The position numbers and the translations under genes are program-made. Below are positions 1-8,122 of a stretch of DNA of 64,000 nucleotides, piece by piece (positions within the stretch are counted from its first letter, which is position 1; each line of letters begins with the position of its first letter). The notes beneath the pieces are model-generated. The model was not told where the DNA came from. It made no database searches and worked only from the letters and a program-made list of their open reading frames with translations. Source of the stretch: DASUPK01 sp963833375 (GTDB taxonomy: Bacteria > Actinomycetota > Thermoleophilia > Solirubrobacterales > 70-9); the NCBI GenBank assembly GCA_963833375.1, contig CAWHXR010000010.1, positions 558,001 through 622,000 on the forward strand, written 5' to 3'.

Positions 1-1
1 G

Positions 2-1144
2 GTGATCGAGCGCCCGAACGGGCCGAAGGTGCCTCTTCGCGCCATGGGCGAAGTCGGCTCCAACGTCAGCCTCGATGTCTTCGGTGCCATCGACGGGCAG
101 GGCCACACGTACGCCTTCAGCGTCCAGATCGGTCCGCAGGCCGAGATAGCCGGGGTTGCATTTCCCCCCGAAGCTCTCAAATCAGGTCAGGTCTTCTCCA
201 AAGGTGCCACTGGGGTGGGGACGAGCATGGCCTGTAGCGAGTATCGGACGGTGACCTTGTTCCGTGTTGAGCCCAATGGGACCAGTACGAGGGTCGCCTC
301 TGTCCAGACAGGGCAGGGCACGGGCGGGTTCGCTGGACCCCTGGAGAGGCCCCTGGGCGAAATCACGGGCCGCTACTACGCGGAGGTGGCCCCGGCGACG
401 AGGTATCCAGGAAAACCTCGATCTCCTCGATCTCCACTACATCACGGCCGCCTGGTTTACAAGATTGGCGGCAATCCTAATGACCCGAAGCCAAGTGGCG
501 GGGCGTACTACCGGGCGCTGAGCTGCCTACCGGCGCGCTCCCCGACCATCTTCGTGGAGGTTCCTGCCGCTCTCTTGAATTCCCAGAGCGCGCAGACACC
601 GAGTTGCCTGCCCACCTTTGACCGGACGCTCGGCCCGCACGGCTTCGCCGGTCTCGGCATCAAGGCGAGTGCGCCCGTCTATACGGACGCGCTTCATTTT
701 GTGCTCGCCACCGGGACCCCGCGTCGATTTCTAGTGCACGAGGCAGATGCGCTGACCAGCGAGGGGTTCGTCTCGGGGATCTCGCAGCAGTACTTTGGGA
801 AAAGGTGGTCTTATGGCGGTGCCGAAACCGTGCAGCTGGGATCGCCCGAGCAGGCGCAGGCTGAGTTGAACCGCAGCCTGGCCAAGGCCCCTCGTAGGAA
901 GCGCTTCACGGTACCCGCCATTCCCGGCTCCCAGGGTGTGCGCCACAGTTGGGACGAACCAGACCACCAGACCACCAACACCCTGTTCTTCACCGATGGC
1001 GACTACTCCTACGCGATATCGAGAGCCGACTTCAACACGCGAGCCGACGTGACGCATCGGCGTGCGATGCGGGGCACCAGGCAAGTAACGAAGGCCGCCA
1101 TCAACCTCTACAACCGCGTCCACGGCGCTGCCGCCTGCCCCTAA
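2..1144 (+). CDS. hypothetical protein, probably 5'-truncated by the window edge
   Basis: The frame is open from base 2 (GTG) to a TAA at 1142-1144, about 380 residues. The true start probably lies upstream of the window, because the first codons have no ribosome binding site and read like the interior of a protein. I see no transmembrane segment, no signal peptide and no motif I can assign. The C-terminal half is rich in Arg, Thr and aromatic residues. Strong intrinsic terminators follow at once, so it is the last gene of its transcript. I do not recognise the family. Confidence 0.6.
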   Translation: MIERPNGPKVPLRAMGEVGSNVSLDVFGAIDGQGHTYAFSVQIGPQAEIAGVAFPPEALKSGQVFSKGATGVGTSMACSEYRTVTLFRVEPNGTSTRVASVQTGQGTGGFAGPLERPLGEITGRYYAEVAPATRYPGKPRSPRSPLHHGRLVYKIGGNPNDPKPSGGAYYRALSCLPARSPTIFVEVPAALLNSQSAQTPSCLPTFDRTLGPHGFAGLGIKASAPVYTDALHFVLATGTPRRFLVHEADALTSEGFVSGISQQYFGKRWSYGGAETVQLGSPEQAQAELNRSLAKAPRRKRFTVPAIPGSQGVRHSWDEPDHQTTNTLFFTDGDYSYAISRADFNTRADVTHRRAMRGTRQVTKAAINLYNRVHGAAACP

Positions 1145-1166
1145 GAGCAGCGGAGACGCTGTGCTG

Positions 1167-1195
1167 AGAGGGCCCCGCGATGCGGGGCCCTCTTT
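1167..1195 (+). terminator. intrinsic terminator after the first gene
   Basis: A perfect 12-bp GC-rich stem (1167-1178 with 1182-1193) encloses a 3-base loop and runs into a short T tract. It begins 23 bases after the stop of the preceding gene. Confidence 0.75.
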
Positions 1196-1232
1196 CATGC
1201 GGTCGAGCAGTCTGGCCTTCAGCCTGTGCAGC

Positions 1233-1262
1233 GCCCTCGAAGCCGCCGGGCTGCGGGAGTAG
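1233..1262 (+). pseudogene. orphan 3' end of a SnoaL-like gene
   Basis: Reading from 1233, the codons give ALEAAGLRE then TAG. This is the same C-terminal tail, almost base for base, as carried by the SnoaL-like genes at 19.7-20.6 kb. No SnoaL body lies upstream, so only the last ten codons remain. It could be a recombination scar or a dispersed copy of the tail sequence. Confidence 0.5.
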
Positions 1263-1264
1263 GG

Positions 1265-1303
1265 CGTGGCGTCTGGGAACGTCCCAGGCGCCACGTTTTT
1301 TTT
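1265..1303 (+). terminator. strong intrinsic terminator
   Basis: A 14-bp stem (1265-1278 with 1282-1295; one G-T pair) with a 3-base loop is followed directly by eight T residues (1296-1303). It sits just after the orphan SnoaL tail, so it may be that lost gene's own terminator. Confidence 0.85.
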
Positions 1304-1313
1304 GGGAGTAGGC

Positions 1314-1343
1314 GACCGCTGCTTTGGACGAAAAGCAGCGGTC
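1314..1343. other. 12-bp inverted repeat
   Basis: Bases 1314-1325 and 1332-1343 are perfect inverted repeats around a 6-base loop. There is no T tract, so this is unlikely to be a terminator for the + strand. Role unknown. Confidence 0.4.
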
Positions 1344-1451
1344 CTGCTTTCCATGCAAAGCAGTAGCCGGGCGGCTCCGCGAAGCTGGTGCTCTCTTGCG
1401 CGAGAAGCGAGCGCGAAGTGCGCTTCTCCTTGATCTAAGAGGGCAATTCGG

Positions 1452-1733
1452 TCAGCCGACCCTGAGGTACTGACGCAGCGCCTTTCGAATCACGGTGGAC
1501 GTCGTCTCGTCGTCGCGCTCAGCCCGCTCAGCAAGGGCATCTCGTAGTTCAGGCTCCAAGCGCACCGACTCGACCGATGCCGGCGCCGAACCGATCGCGG
1601 GTCGTCCAGGCCGGCGCCGAAGGGTCTCCTCGACGTCGTAGCCGGCCTCGGCCTTCTTGGCCAGCTTCTCGACCATCTCTTCGGTGAGCGGCTTGCCGCT
1701 CGCCGTCTTCCCGTGTGTCTTCCGCTTCGCCAT
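1452..1733 (-). CDS. ribbon-helix-helix antitoxin (BrnA-like)
   Basis: 93 residues. The N-terminus is Lys-rich with a PLTEEMVEKLAKKAEAGYD segment. The C-terminal ~45 residues fit a ribbon-helix-helix DNA-binding fold: a VRLEPELRDALAERAERD strand-helix followed by TSTVIRKALRQYL. It starts one base after the stop of the upstream toxin-like gene, and a GGAGG inside the toxin's last codons is well placed as its ribosome binding site. The pair is therefore translationally coupled. By analogy with BrnTA modules it should bind the toxin and repress the shared promoter. The family assignment rests on fold and operon layout. Confidence 0.7.
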   Translation of the reverse strand: MAKRKTHGKTASGKPLTEEMVEKLAKKAEAGYDVEETLRRRPGRPAIGSAPASVESVRLEPELRDALAERAERDDETTSTVIRKALRQYLRVG

Positions 1734-1734
1734 C

Positions 1735-1971
1735 TCAGCCTCCGGGCAGCAGGCGCCGGTACTTCGGCCGCATGCTCATCGCATGGATCGCGAGCTCGGA
1801 GCCGTCGTCACGAAGGATCGTGACCACCTCGATCAGCTCAGCGCTGCGAGCCGGTCCGAGGTACAAGCGGGTGTCGTCTTCCTGGTCGTCGATGCTCATC
1901 GCGTTCGCAATCGCGTGTTCGATGTCCTCGTCGGCGATGCGGTGCTTGCGCGCCGACACGTGGATATCCAC
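1735..1971 (-). CDS. BrnT-like toxin
   Basis: 78 residues from a GTG start. The pattern is ARKHRIADEDIEHAI near the N-terminus, a central LGPARSAELIEVV strand and a C-terminal AIHAMSMRPKYRRLLPG. The A(M/R)xxR-K-Y-R ending and small size resemble the compact RNase-fold toxins of BrnT-type modules. Toxin-first order, directly followed by an RHH antitoxin, is the BrnT-BrnA arrangement. It could belong to a related uncharacterised toxin family rather than BrnT proper; the catalytic residues were not verified. Confidence 0.6.
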   Translation of the reverse strand: MDIHVSARKHRIADEDIEHAIANAMSIDDQEDDTRLYLGPARSAELIEVVTILRDDGSELAIHAMSMRPKYRRLLPGG

Positions 1972-2022
1972 CAGGAAATTGTATTACGAAACTCGGCCAA
2001 CTCGAGGGCACATTCGAGGGCA

Positions 2023-2108
2023 CAATCTGCACGAAACTGAGGACAACTCAGACCACCTAGAACCGCATGGGAATGCGGAAACCGACCTAGAACGAACCCG
2101 TGCAACCT
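2023..2108 (+). repeat. island-flank repeat, copy 1
   Basis: The stretch beginning caatctgcacgaaact recurs at 7741 in front of the second tRNA-Pro fragment. Further shared blocks include caactcag and gaatgcggaaaccgac. The spacing to the tRNA fragment differs by 19 bases because this copy carries an extra 19-base block. The repeat is best explained as the terminal segment of an integrated element. Confidence 0.6.
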
Positions 2109-2165
2109 AATAGCGCATTCGGCTGGGGGCCGAAAGGTCGCTGGTTCAAATCCAGTCGCCCCGAC
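2109..2165 (+). repeat. tRNA-Pro(GGG) 3'-end fragment (att-like site), copy 1
   Basis: The 57 bases cover the 3' side of the D arm, a 5-bp anticodon stem with loop CTGGGGG (anticodon GGG), the variable loop, a T arm with TTCAAAT loop, the acceptor 3' strand CGCCCCG and discriminator A. The matching 5' acceptor strand and D-arm 5' side are absent, so it is not a functional gene. The identical 57 bases recur at 7808-7864. Such 3'-end copies are what tyrosine-recombinase elements leave when they integrate in tRNA genes; the recombinase itself is not seen here. Confidence 0.75.
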
Positions 2166-2217
2166 TTTTCCCTGGTAATCGCGGTGTTTTAGCGAATCAA
2201 GAGCCGTCTACTTCAGG

Positions 2218-2237
2218 CCCAGCCGATCTCGGCTGGG
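2218..2237. terminator. hairpin downstream of the response-regulator gene
   Basis: An 8-bp perfect stem (2218-2225 with 2230-2237) with a 4-base loop. It lies about 100 bases past the stop of the minus-strand regulator gene. There is no clear T tract on either strand, so termination is only possible. Confidence 0.3.
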
Positions 2238-2333
2238 GGTCTTCTCCAGGCACGAGACCCCCCAGTCGAATTCAGGGAGGTCCACCTGAGGGCCCAACCC
2301 GACTCTGCCCACAGCGACTGTCCCGACTCTCGC

Positions 2334-2984
2334 TTAGGGGGCAGTACGGCCCATTCCCGCCTCGCGCGCCTTGACGATCGCCCCGGCGCGATCGGTCACC
2401 TGCAGCTTGTTGAAGACGTTGGAGACGTGGTTGCGGACCGTCTTCAGGCTCAGCACGAGCTCGTTCGCGATGGCCTGGTTGTTCTTGCCCTGAGCGATCA
2501 GCTCGAGCACCTCGCGCTCCCGATCGGTCAGCTCGGGGAACGCAGTGGCGTTGGCCGAGGAGAAGTAGGCGATCAGTCGGCTGGCGATGGCCGGGCCGAA
2601 GATCGCCTCGCCCGACGAGATCGAGCGGATCGCACGCACCACCTCATCCTGCTCCGAACCCTTGAGCAGGTAGCCACGCGCGCCCGCGCGCATGGCCGCG
2701 AACACTGAGTCGTCGTCCTCGAACATGGTCAGGACAAGGACGCCGATGTCGGGCCTTACCTCCAAGATCCGCCGCGTGGCGTCGATTCCGTTGAGGCCCG
2801 GCATCCGCAGATCCATCAGCACCACGTCGGGCTGCAGCTCGAGCGCGCGCGCCACGGCTTCGTCCCCGTCGGCCGCCTCACCGACCACCTCGAACTCCTC
2901 GGTCGAGTCGAGCATCGCCTGCAGCCCCTGGCGGAAGACCGGGTGATCGTCGGCGATCAGCAGGCGGATCGCTCGCTCGTTCAT
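2334..2984 (-). CDS. NarL/FixJ-family response regulator
   Basis: 216 residues. The receiver domain (about 5-125) has the acidic pair at D12-D13, the phosphoacceptor D58 in VVLMDLRMPG, the conserved T in VLVLTMFEDD and the K in GYLLKG. A LuxR-type helix-turn-helix (about 150-210) contains LTDREREVLELIAQGKNNQ and the recognition helix LSLKTVRNHVSNVFNKL. Its ATG overlaps the stop of the histidine kinase gene upstream by four bases, so the two are one operon and almost certainly a cognate pair. It should bind DNA after phosphorylation by that kinase; the target genes are unknown. Confidence 0.93.
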   Translation of the reverse strand: MNERAIRLLIADDHPVFRQGLQAMLDSTEEFEVVGEAADGDEAVARALELQPDVVLMDLRMPGLNGIDATRRILEVRPDIGVLVLTMFEDDDSVFAAMRAGARGYLLKGSEQDEVVRAIRSISSGEAIFGPAIASRLIAYFSSANATAFPELTDREREVLELIAQGKNNQAIANELVLSLKTVRNHVSNVFNKLQVTDRAGAIVKAREAGMGRTAP

Positions 2985-5059
2985 GATCCCTCGAGCGGCA
3001 GTTCGGCCCTCACCATCGTGCCGCCTCCGTCCGCGGCGGCGACCGAGCAGGTCCCGCCCAGCTCATCCGCGCGCTCGCGCATCGAGGACAGGCCAACGCC
3101 AGGCGTTGGATTGCCGATCCCACTTCCGTCATCGGCCACCTCGACCTCGAGGTGCTGGTTTACCAAAAGCCGCACGGTGCAGTGGCGGGCGTTCGCGTGC
3201 CGGACGACGTTGGTAAGCGCTTCAGTGGCGATCCGGTAGGCGGCCACCTCGACGGCCGCGGGCAGCGGGGGAAGCGTCTCGGGTGCGTCGACCATGACCG
3301 TAAGTTCGCTAGTACCGGTGCCGTCGGGTGCCGAGAGGCGGAGCGCCTGTTCGCGGAGCGCTCCTACCAGCCCCAGCTCGTCGAGCGCCGGCGGGCGCAG
3401 CTCGTAGACGACCCGTCTCACGTCTGCGATCGCGTCCTGCGTCTCCCCCCGGAGCTCGCCGAGTATCTGATCGACGTTGGGGTCCCCCGCACGGTTGCGA
3501 GCAGCGTCCAGTTTCAGCGCCATCCCCGCCAGGGCCGGGCCCAGCCCGTCGTGGAGGTCGCGGCGCAGGCGTCTGCGCTCCTCCTCGCGCGCGCCCACGA
3601 GGCGCTCACGCGAGAGCTGGAGGTCGGCATTGAGGCGAACTGCGTGGACCGCCGGACCGGCGTGCTGCGCGAGATCGTTGAGGAGGCGCTCGTCGGGCGC
3701 AGTCAGCTGGCGGCCAGGCGGCACCTGGACGACCAGGTTGGCGATCGTTTCTCCGTTGTAGATCAGAGGCAGCCGCCGCAGCTCGCCATTGCCGGGCCTA
3801 CCGTGGGTGGCCGCGGTCTCAACGCTGCCGTCGCGATCGAACTCGATCGCCGCGTAGCGGAGCCGAAGAGCCTCGGCGACGGAAGTGACGACGGTCTGCA
3901 CCACCTCGTCTGGCGCCAGGGTGCCCTTCAGTCGGTCGCCCAGCCGCGTCAGAGCCGCGTAGGGGTCGGAGCGATCGCCATAGATCCAGCGGTCGGCTCG
4001 ACTCTGCAGGCGCAACCTCAACGGCTGGAAGCCGGCCGCGACCAGGCCGGCGGCGAGCACGCCCGCGATGCCCCTCTGCGAGATCAGGGCGGTGAGCCCG
4101 CTGACCGCCACCACGTACGCCACCACGATGCAGAGCGTCAGCGTCCCGTAGACCAGGGTCCGGTTGAACACCAGCTCGATGTCGAAGAGCCGGTACCGCA
4201 GGATCCCGATCGCGACGGCCGCCGGAATCGCGATCAGCATCGCGGAGACGGCGATGCCGGTGACGATGTCCGTGCCGCCTCCCGCAATCAAGCCTGAGAG
4301 CACGTTGATGACGAGGGCCAGCGGGATCAGCAGGGCTGCGTACGTGAACCAGAGGATCTGCAGGCGCTCAGTGCCCTCTGCGCGGCGGAGGCGGCTGCGG
4401 ACCGCGAAAAACGCGGCGAAGAGGCTGGCGAGGACCCCGATGTAGAAGGGGATCCAGATGAACTCGAGGGAGCTTGGGTAGGAGGGAGTCGGCTTGCTGA
4501 GGTGCTCGAAGGGGGGGTCGAAGTGGCCGGGGTGAAGCGCGAAGCCGAGCTCCAGCCCCAGGTACGAGACCACAGTCGCGATCGCCACCCAGCGCCAGCG
4601 GCGGGAAGGCAGGTGCCCGTCCGGGAAGACAAGGGCGATCGCCATCAGGAAGACGTAGATGCCGGGCCAACCGATTTCGTTCCAGAGAGCGGCCCAGCTC
4701 GCCCCTGGCAGGCTGCCGGGATGGCTGACCCCTCCGTAGTAGGCATAGGGCCAGGCGAGGGAGAGGCTCGCGAGCGATAGCCCGTTGGCAAGCAGGAGCC
4801 AGCCGACGAGGTTGTCGGGCCGGCGCAGTCGGACCAGCACACCCAGCGCAGCGCTCGTTACGGCGATCGGGATCACCAGCAGGCTGAAGCCCCAGTCGCC
4901 GCTGCTCCCTGAGGTCGAGGCGAGAGCGAGCACCGCGGAGAAGGCACAGATCCCGATGACGGCCCCGAAGCACGCCCACGCTCCGAGCGCCTGTCTGCGG
5001 CTGGCGGCGGCCGCCGGCGCGAGGGTCTCCTCCGTCACGGCTCTCGAGATCGCCTCCAT
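2981..5059 (-). CDS. membrane sensor histidine kinase (HisKA_3 type)
   Basis: 692 residues. Several hydrophobic segments fill residues 25-340, giving a multi-pass membrane sensor. A GAF-like domain lies around 365-470. The dimerisation/phosphoacceptor segment is REEERRRLRRDLHDGLGPAL with His503, typical of NarX/DesK-type kinases. The ATPase domain has the N box EALTNVVRHA (N617) and the G1 box DDGSGIG. It phosphorylates the NarL-type regulator encoded by the overlapping downstream gene. The signal cannot be read from sequence; the integral membrane sensor suggests an envelope or membrane cue. The ATG at 5059 was chosen because no upstream in-frame coding signal is evident. Confidence 0.92.
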   Translation of the reverse strand: MEAISRAVTEETLAPAAAASRRQALGAWACFGAVIGICAFSAVLALASTSGSSGDWGFSLLVIPIAVTSAALGVLVRLRRPDNLVGWLLLANGLSLASLSLAWPYAYYGGVSHPGSLPGASWAALWNEIGWPGIYVFLMAIALVFPDGHLPSRRWRWVAIATVVSYLGLELGFALHPGHFDPPFEHLSKPTPSYPSSLEFIWIPFYIGVLASLFAAFFAVRSRLRRAEGTERLQILWFTYAALLIPLALVINVLSGLIAGGGTDIVTGIAVSAMLIAIPAAVAIGILRYRLFDIELVFNRTLVYGTLTLCIVVAYVVAVSGLTALISQRGIAGVLAAGLVAAGFQPLRLRLQSRADRWIYGDRSDPYAALTRLGDRLKGTLAPDEVVQTVVTSVAEALRLRYAAIEFDRDGSVETAATHGRPGNGELRRLPLIYNGETIANLVVQVPPGRQLTAPDERLLNDLAQHAGPAVHAVRLNADLQLSRERLVGAREEERRRLRRDLHDGLGPALAGMALKLDAARNRAGDPNVDQILGELRGETQDAIADVRRVVYELRPPALDELGLVGALREQALRLSAPDGTGTSELTVMVDAPETLPPLPAAVEVAAYRIATEALTNVVRHANARHCTVRLLVNQHLEVEVADDGSGIGNPTPGVGLSSMRERADELGGTCSVAAADGGGTMVRAELPLEGS

Positions 5060-5254
5060 GGACTGAGCTCATTCTCCACGCCAAGAACGGGCCTGTCACG
5101 CCGTTCGCTGAATTTCCCGAGTTGATCGGGACGTCTGCCCCACGCGGATTTCCCGCCGCAAATGGGAGCTCGCGCCCTTGTCGGCGGGACGGTTGGCACC
5201 GGATCGTCTCCTCACTCGCCGCGAGTGGCGCGGCGCGACCGAAAGGAAATGCAG

Positions 5255-5713
5255 ATGAAGATGGGGAGAAAGACCTCCGGAGCGGGGCTGGCTTCAGTTG
5301 CGGTCGTCGGTGCTCTGCTGGCTGGCTGCGGCGGTGGCGATGAAAGCTCGACGACGACATTGAGTCAGTCGGAGTTTGCCGCCAGGGCGTCTGCGATCTG
5401 CCGGCCCGTCAACCAGCAGATCGAGGCTGCGGCGCACAAGTACCTGGGAAGCGGACGGCCGACAAGCCAGGACTTCGAGCAATTCGTCAATTCGGCGGTG
5501 GTGCCCGACACCCAGCAGGTCATCGATGGGCTGAAGGGGCTGACGCCCCCCGCCAGTCAGTCCGCCACGTATTCCGCCCTGCTCGACGAGCTGGAGTCCG
5601 TCAACGACCAGCTGAAGGCGAACCCGCAGCGGCTCGCACAGCAAGGCGACCCGTTCGCGAAATCCAACCAGCTCGCCAAGCAGTCGGGGCTCGACGGCTG
5701 CGCCAGCGACTGA
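5255..5713 (+). CDS. secreted lipoprotein of unknown function
   Basis: About 152 residues. The start at 5255 is preceded at good spacing by AAAGGA; an ATG six bases upstream is also possible. The N-terminus is a lipoprotein signal: basic residues, a hydrophobic stretch and the lipobox LLAGC followed by GGG. The mature part is largely helical and soluble, with a Cys pair (one in AICRPVN, one near the C-terminus) that could form a disulphide. It is divergently placed from the two-component operon and followed 27 bases later by a membrane-protein gene, so it may be a target or accessory of that system (inference). Confidence 0.75.
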   Translation: MKMGRKTSGAGLASVAVVGALLAGCGGGDESSTTTLSQSEFAARASAICRPVNQQIEAAAHKYLGSGRPTSQDFEQFVNSAVVPDTQQVIDGLKGLTPPASQSATYSALLDELESVNDQLKANPQRLAQQGDPFAKSNQLAKQSGLDGCASD

Positions 5714-5740
5714 GCAAGAGAAGACGAAAGGAGATAAGCC

Positions 5741-6388
5741 ATGCAAGCCAACACCTATCAGCGCGCTCTCGCGATCTCAGGTGTCCTGTTCGGGATCGTG
5801 ATCGCTGCGGCGACTGTGCTCGGAGGCGACCAGCCCGACGACAGCCAACCCGCAGCGAAGGTCCTCAGCTACTGGCACGATCACCAGACGAGGGCGATAG
5901 CAACTGCGCTGCTCGCCCATGCCGCTGCGGTCCTGTTCGTGTTCTTCGGTGCCGGCCTGCGCTCCGCCCTGCGGTCCGGCGAGGCCGAGGAGGCGACCTA
6001 TTCGGTGGTCGCGTTCGGCGGGGCCGTCCTCACCGCCGCCGGCTTCGTGATCGTGGGCATGATCACTCTTGCCGCCACCACGGCTGCGGACCATGGTGCA
6101 CAGGACGCCGTCTACACGATCAACCAGATCAGCGCGGCGGACTGGATCCCGTTCACAGCCGGCCTGTCCGTGTTAATGCTCGCCGCCGGAGTCGGCGGTC
6201 TGCGCACCCTCGCGCTGCCGCGCTGGCTGTCTTGGGCCGCGATCGTCCTCGGGGCCGCCTTCTTCACCCCGATCGGTGCGTTCGGATTCCTGCTCGTGCC
6301 TTTTTGGGTGATCGCCGTGAGCGTGATCCTCTACCGGCGCTCTGAGGGGGTCGCAGCGCCATCTCCCGCTCCGAGCCCCGCGGCTTGA
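5741..6388 (+). CDS. integral membrane protein, unknown function
   Basis: 215 residues with a strong AAAGGAG ribosome binding site. Hydrophobic segments near residues 9-28, 53-72, 87-110, 135-152 and 160-200 give four to five transmembrane helices. The C-terminus ends in an Ala/Pro/Ser-rich tail. The loop DHQTRAIATALLAHAAAVLF is typical of small uncharacterised actinobacterial membrane proteins. It is probably co-transcribed with the upstream lipoprotein gene. No enzymatic motif is visible. Confidence 0.75.
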   Translation: MQANTYQRALAISGVLFGIVIAAATVLGGDQPDDSQPAAKVLSYWHDHQTRAIATALLAHAAAVLFVFFGAGLRSALRSGEAEEATYSVVAFGGAVLTAAGFVIVGMITLAATTAADHGAQDAVYTINQISAADWIPFTAGLSVLMLAAGVGGLRTLALPRWLSWAAIVLGAAFFTPIGAFGFLLVPFWVIAVSVILYRRSEGVAAPSPAPSPAA

Positions 6389-6402
6389 CAGGGAGAAGAC
6401 CC

Positions 6403-6591
6403 ATGGTCAGCAAATCCATCGTTGCGTCCTCATCTCGAGCGGAAGCGCCCGGGGTGTCGGTCTCGCCGGCTCGCGAGCTGGCTGGACCGCATGGCGCCAA
6501 GGGCCGCCTCGGCCGCATCAGCGAGGAGACGCGCCTGATCTCCATCAGGGGTTCCAGGCGGCCGTTGGCCGGCGAGGACTACTTCGCCTGA
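6403..6591 (+). CDS. small hypothetical protein coupled to the DUF294 remnant
   Basis: 62 residues from ATG 6403, with GGGAGAAGA upstream as a plausible binding site. The sequence is basic with no hydrophobic segment and no recognisable domain. Its TGA overlaps the ATG of the next gene (TGATG), so it is translationally coupled to it. Because its neighbour is a truncated domain, this may be what replaced the lost 5' part of that gene. Confidence 0.45.
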   Translation: MVSKSIVASSSRAEAPGVSVSPARELAGPHGAKGRLGRISEETRLISIRGSRRPLAGEDYFA

Positions 6592-7034
6592 TGCTTAGCC
6601 TCGCCCTGGCGAAGAAGCCCCCTGTAGGCCGGCTGCGCGACTTCGTCCTCGAGAGCTCGGGCGAGCATCGCGGTCTAATCGACATCAGACAGGGCGGGTT
6701 GTTGCCGCTGACGTCGATTGCCCGCTACGCGGGCCTGGCGGCGGGGGCGATCGGCTCCAACTCGACGCTGGAGCGGCTCAGTGCTGCCGATGCGGCGGGC
6801 ACGCTCGAAAGCAGGTCTGCCGCCACCCTGTGCGAAGCGTTCGAGGTCTTCCAGAGTCTTCGCCTCGAGCACCAGGTTCACCAGATAGAGCGAGGGATCG
6901 AGCCGGACGACTTCCTCGATCCCGAGGATATGGACCCGGCTCGGCGCCGCCAGCTCCGCGATGCCTTCAGAGGCGTTCGGGCGGTCCAGAAGAGGCTTGG
7001 CCGACAACTCAGCGGCGAGATCGCGTTCGCCTGA
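6591..7034 (+). pseudogene. DUF294-type nucleotidyltransferase substrate-binding domain, C-terminal fragment
   Basis: 147 residues matching only the C-terminal domain of CBS/DUF294 proteins (putative signal-transduction nucleotidyltransferases of roughly 600 residues). Recognisable segments are RLRDFVLESSGEHRGLIDI, the LLPLTSIARYAGLAAG helix and EHQVHQIERGIEPDDFLDP. The cyclic-nucleotide, CBS and nucleotidyltransferase domains are missing. The ORF has an ATG coupled to the upstream small gene and its own stop overlaps the next start (TGATG). It may therefore still be translated as a stand-alone domain, but it is most likely a remnant. Confidence 0.65.
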
Positions 7035-7789
7035 TGGCTCATGTCCTGCACCACTCCGAGGCCGTAGACGTCTATCTCCAGACGGCACCACCCGGTCCGT
7101 CCGTTCCCTGGCGCGAAGCGTCGTTTGCCGTCCTCGGCCTCGAGGCGACGGGGCCCGACCCACATCGGGGCCAGATCCTCTCCCTCGCCTGCGTTCCGGT
7201 GGAGAAGGGGAGGGCGATTATCGGCAAGGCCTCCGAGACGATTGTGCGCGCGGGACGAATACATCAGGCGCTCGACGCGATCCTCGAGGCGTTGACGGGT
7301 CGTGCCCTCGTCGCCCACACCGCCGCGGTCCACGGCGGCTTTCTCTCGGCCGCCTTGAAGACAGAAGGGATTGATCTGAACGGCCCCATGCTGGATACGT
7401 CAGTGCTCGTTGGGTGGGTTCCCCTGCGGGCTGCCTCCGAAGCTGGGCTGTCCTCAGCGGCGCTGGACCCCGCGCCAGGGCTCTCGAGGGTGGCCTCAAG
7501 CATGGGTCTGCCGATCCACCGGCCGCACCAGGCGAGCGGGGACGCCCTGACCGCTGCTCAGCTGTTCATGGCGCTGGCAAGTCATCTCGACCAGGTGCAC
7601 CCGCAGACCGTCGGCTCGCTCGCACGGCTGTCGTCCGAAAACCGCCCGACTAAGAGCCCGAACGGCGGGACGAGCATGGCTACGACCGAAAGGGGCGAGG
7701 GTCCCATAAGGTGGCCTCGGCGAACTCCCATTCAAGCGCCCAATCTGCACGAAACTCCGAGCAACTCAGGAATGCGAAAAACCGACTGA
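7034..7789 (+). pseudogene. degenerate DEDD 3'-5' exonuclease (DnaQ-like)
   Basis: 251 residues, start overlapping the upstream stop. The fold follows the epsilon-type exonuclease commonly encoded next to DUF294 proteins: PWREASFAVLGLEATGPDP, then ALVAHTAAVHGGFL, LDTSVL and HRPHQASGDALTAAQLFMAL. The first catalytic Asp of the normal DLET motif is Gly here, and the acidic residue of the second motif is also lost, while the last His/Asp motif is kept. Metal-dependent activity is therefore unlikely. The last ~40 residues read into the island-flank repeat at 7741, so the C-terminus is chimeric. Confidence 0.65.
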
Positions 7790-7807
7790 AACGGACCCCT
7801 TCACACG
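7741..7807 (+). repeat. island-flank repeat, copy 2
   Basis: Begins with the same 16 bases as 2023-2038 and keeps the later shared blocks. It precedes the second tRNA-Pro fragment by 67 bases and overlaps the 3' end of the decayed exonuclease gene. Confidence 0.6.
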
Positions 7808-7864
7808 AATAGCGCATTCGGCTGGGGGCCGAAAGGTCGCTGGTTCAAATCCAGTCGCCCCGAC
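7808..7864 (+). repeat. tRNA-Pro(GGG) 3'-end fragment (att-like site), copy 2
   Basis: Identical over 57 bases to 2109-2165: anticodon arm with GGG, T arm and acceptor 3' strand, but no 5' half. Together the two copies bracket a 5.7-kb segment (two-component system, lipoprotein, membrane protein, DUF294/exonuclease remnants), as direct repeats around an integrated element would. Confidence 0.75.
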
Positions 7865-7974
7865 TAACGGGAAGGCCGCTTGTGGAGCGCCCTCGTGCGT
7901 CTCTCGTGGCTCCCGCGTCAGACCTGTTTGGGGGTCGTGGTACCAGGTGTGGTACACGGAAGCAGTAATTGTGC

Positions 7975-8030
7975 GCGAGATACTGCATGGACGATGTCGC
8001 AAGAACGTCGAGATCATGCGACCCCGTTTT
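7975..8030 (+). pseudogene. orphan 5' end of a SnoaL-like gene
   Basis: The leader gagatactgcatggacg and the first codons from ATG 7994 match the leader and start of the SnoaL-like genes at 19.6-20.6 kb. The expected MSQENVE reading is broken by a two-base loss after the fourth codon. No further SnoaL coding follows. This is a start-side counterpart to the orphan tail at 1233. Confidence 0.45.
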
Positions 8031-8122
8031 GGACGCCGGCGCCCACCTCTTCTTGCCGACGGTTGGCCCCACGCTCGCTCGTATTGACCTCAGGCGGCCG
8101 GCGCGTGTACCGCGCCGTTGAC

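Noticed and set aside
2109..2165. Functional tRNA-Pro gene
   Set aside because: No 5' acceptor strand or D-arm 5' side upstream in this or the other copies; only the 3' end is present.
7766..8017. Minus-strand ORF with GATGFEPATFRPPAE, also at 15206-15496 and 15390-15596
   Set aside because: This familiar string is the antisense translation of tRNA 3' ends, not a protein.
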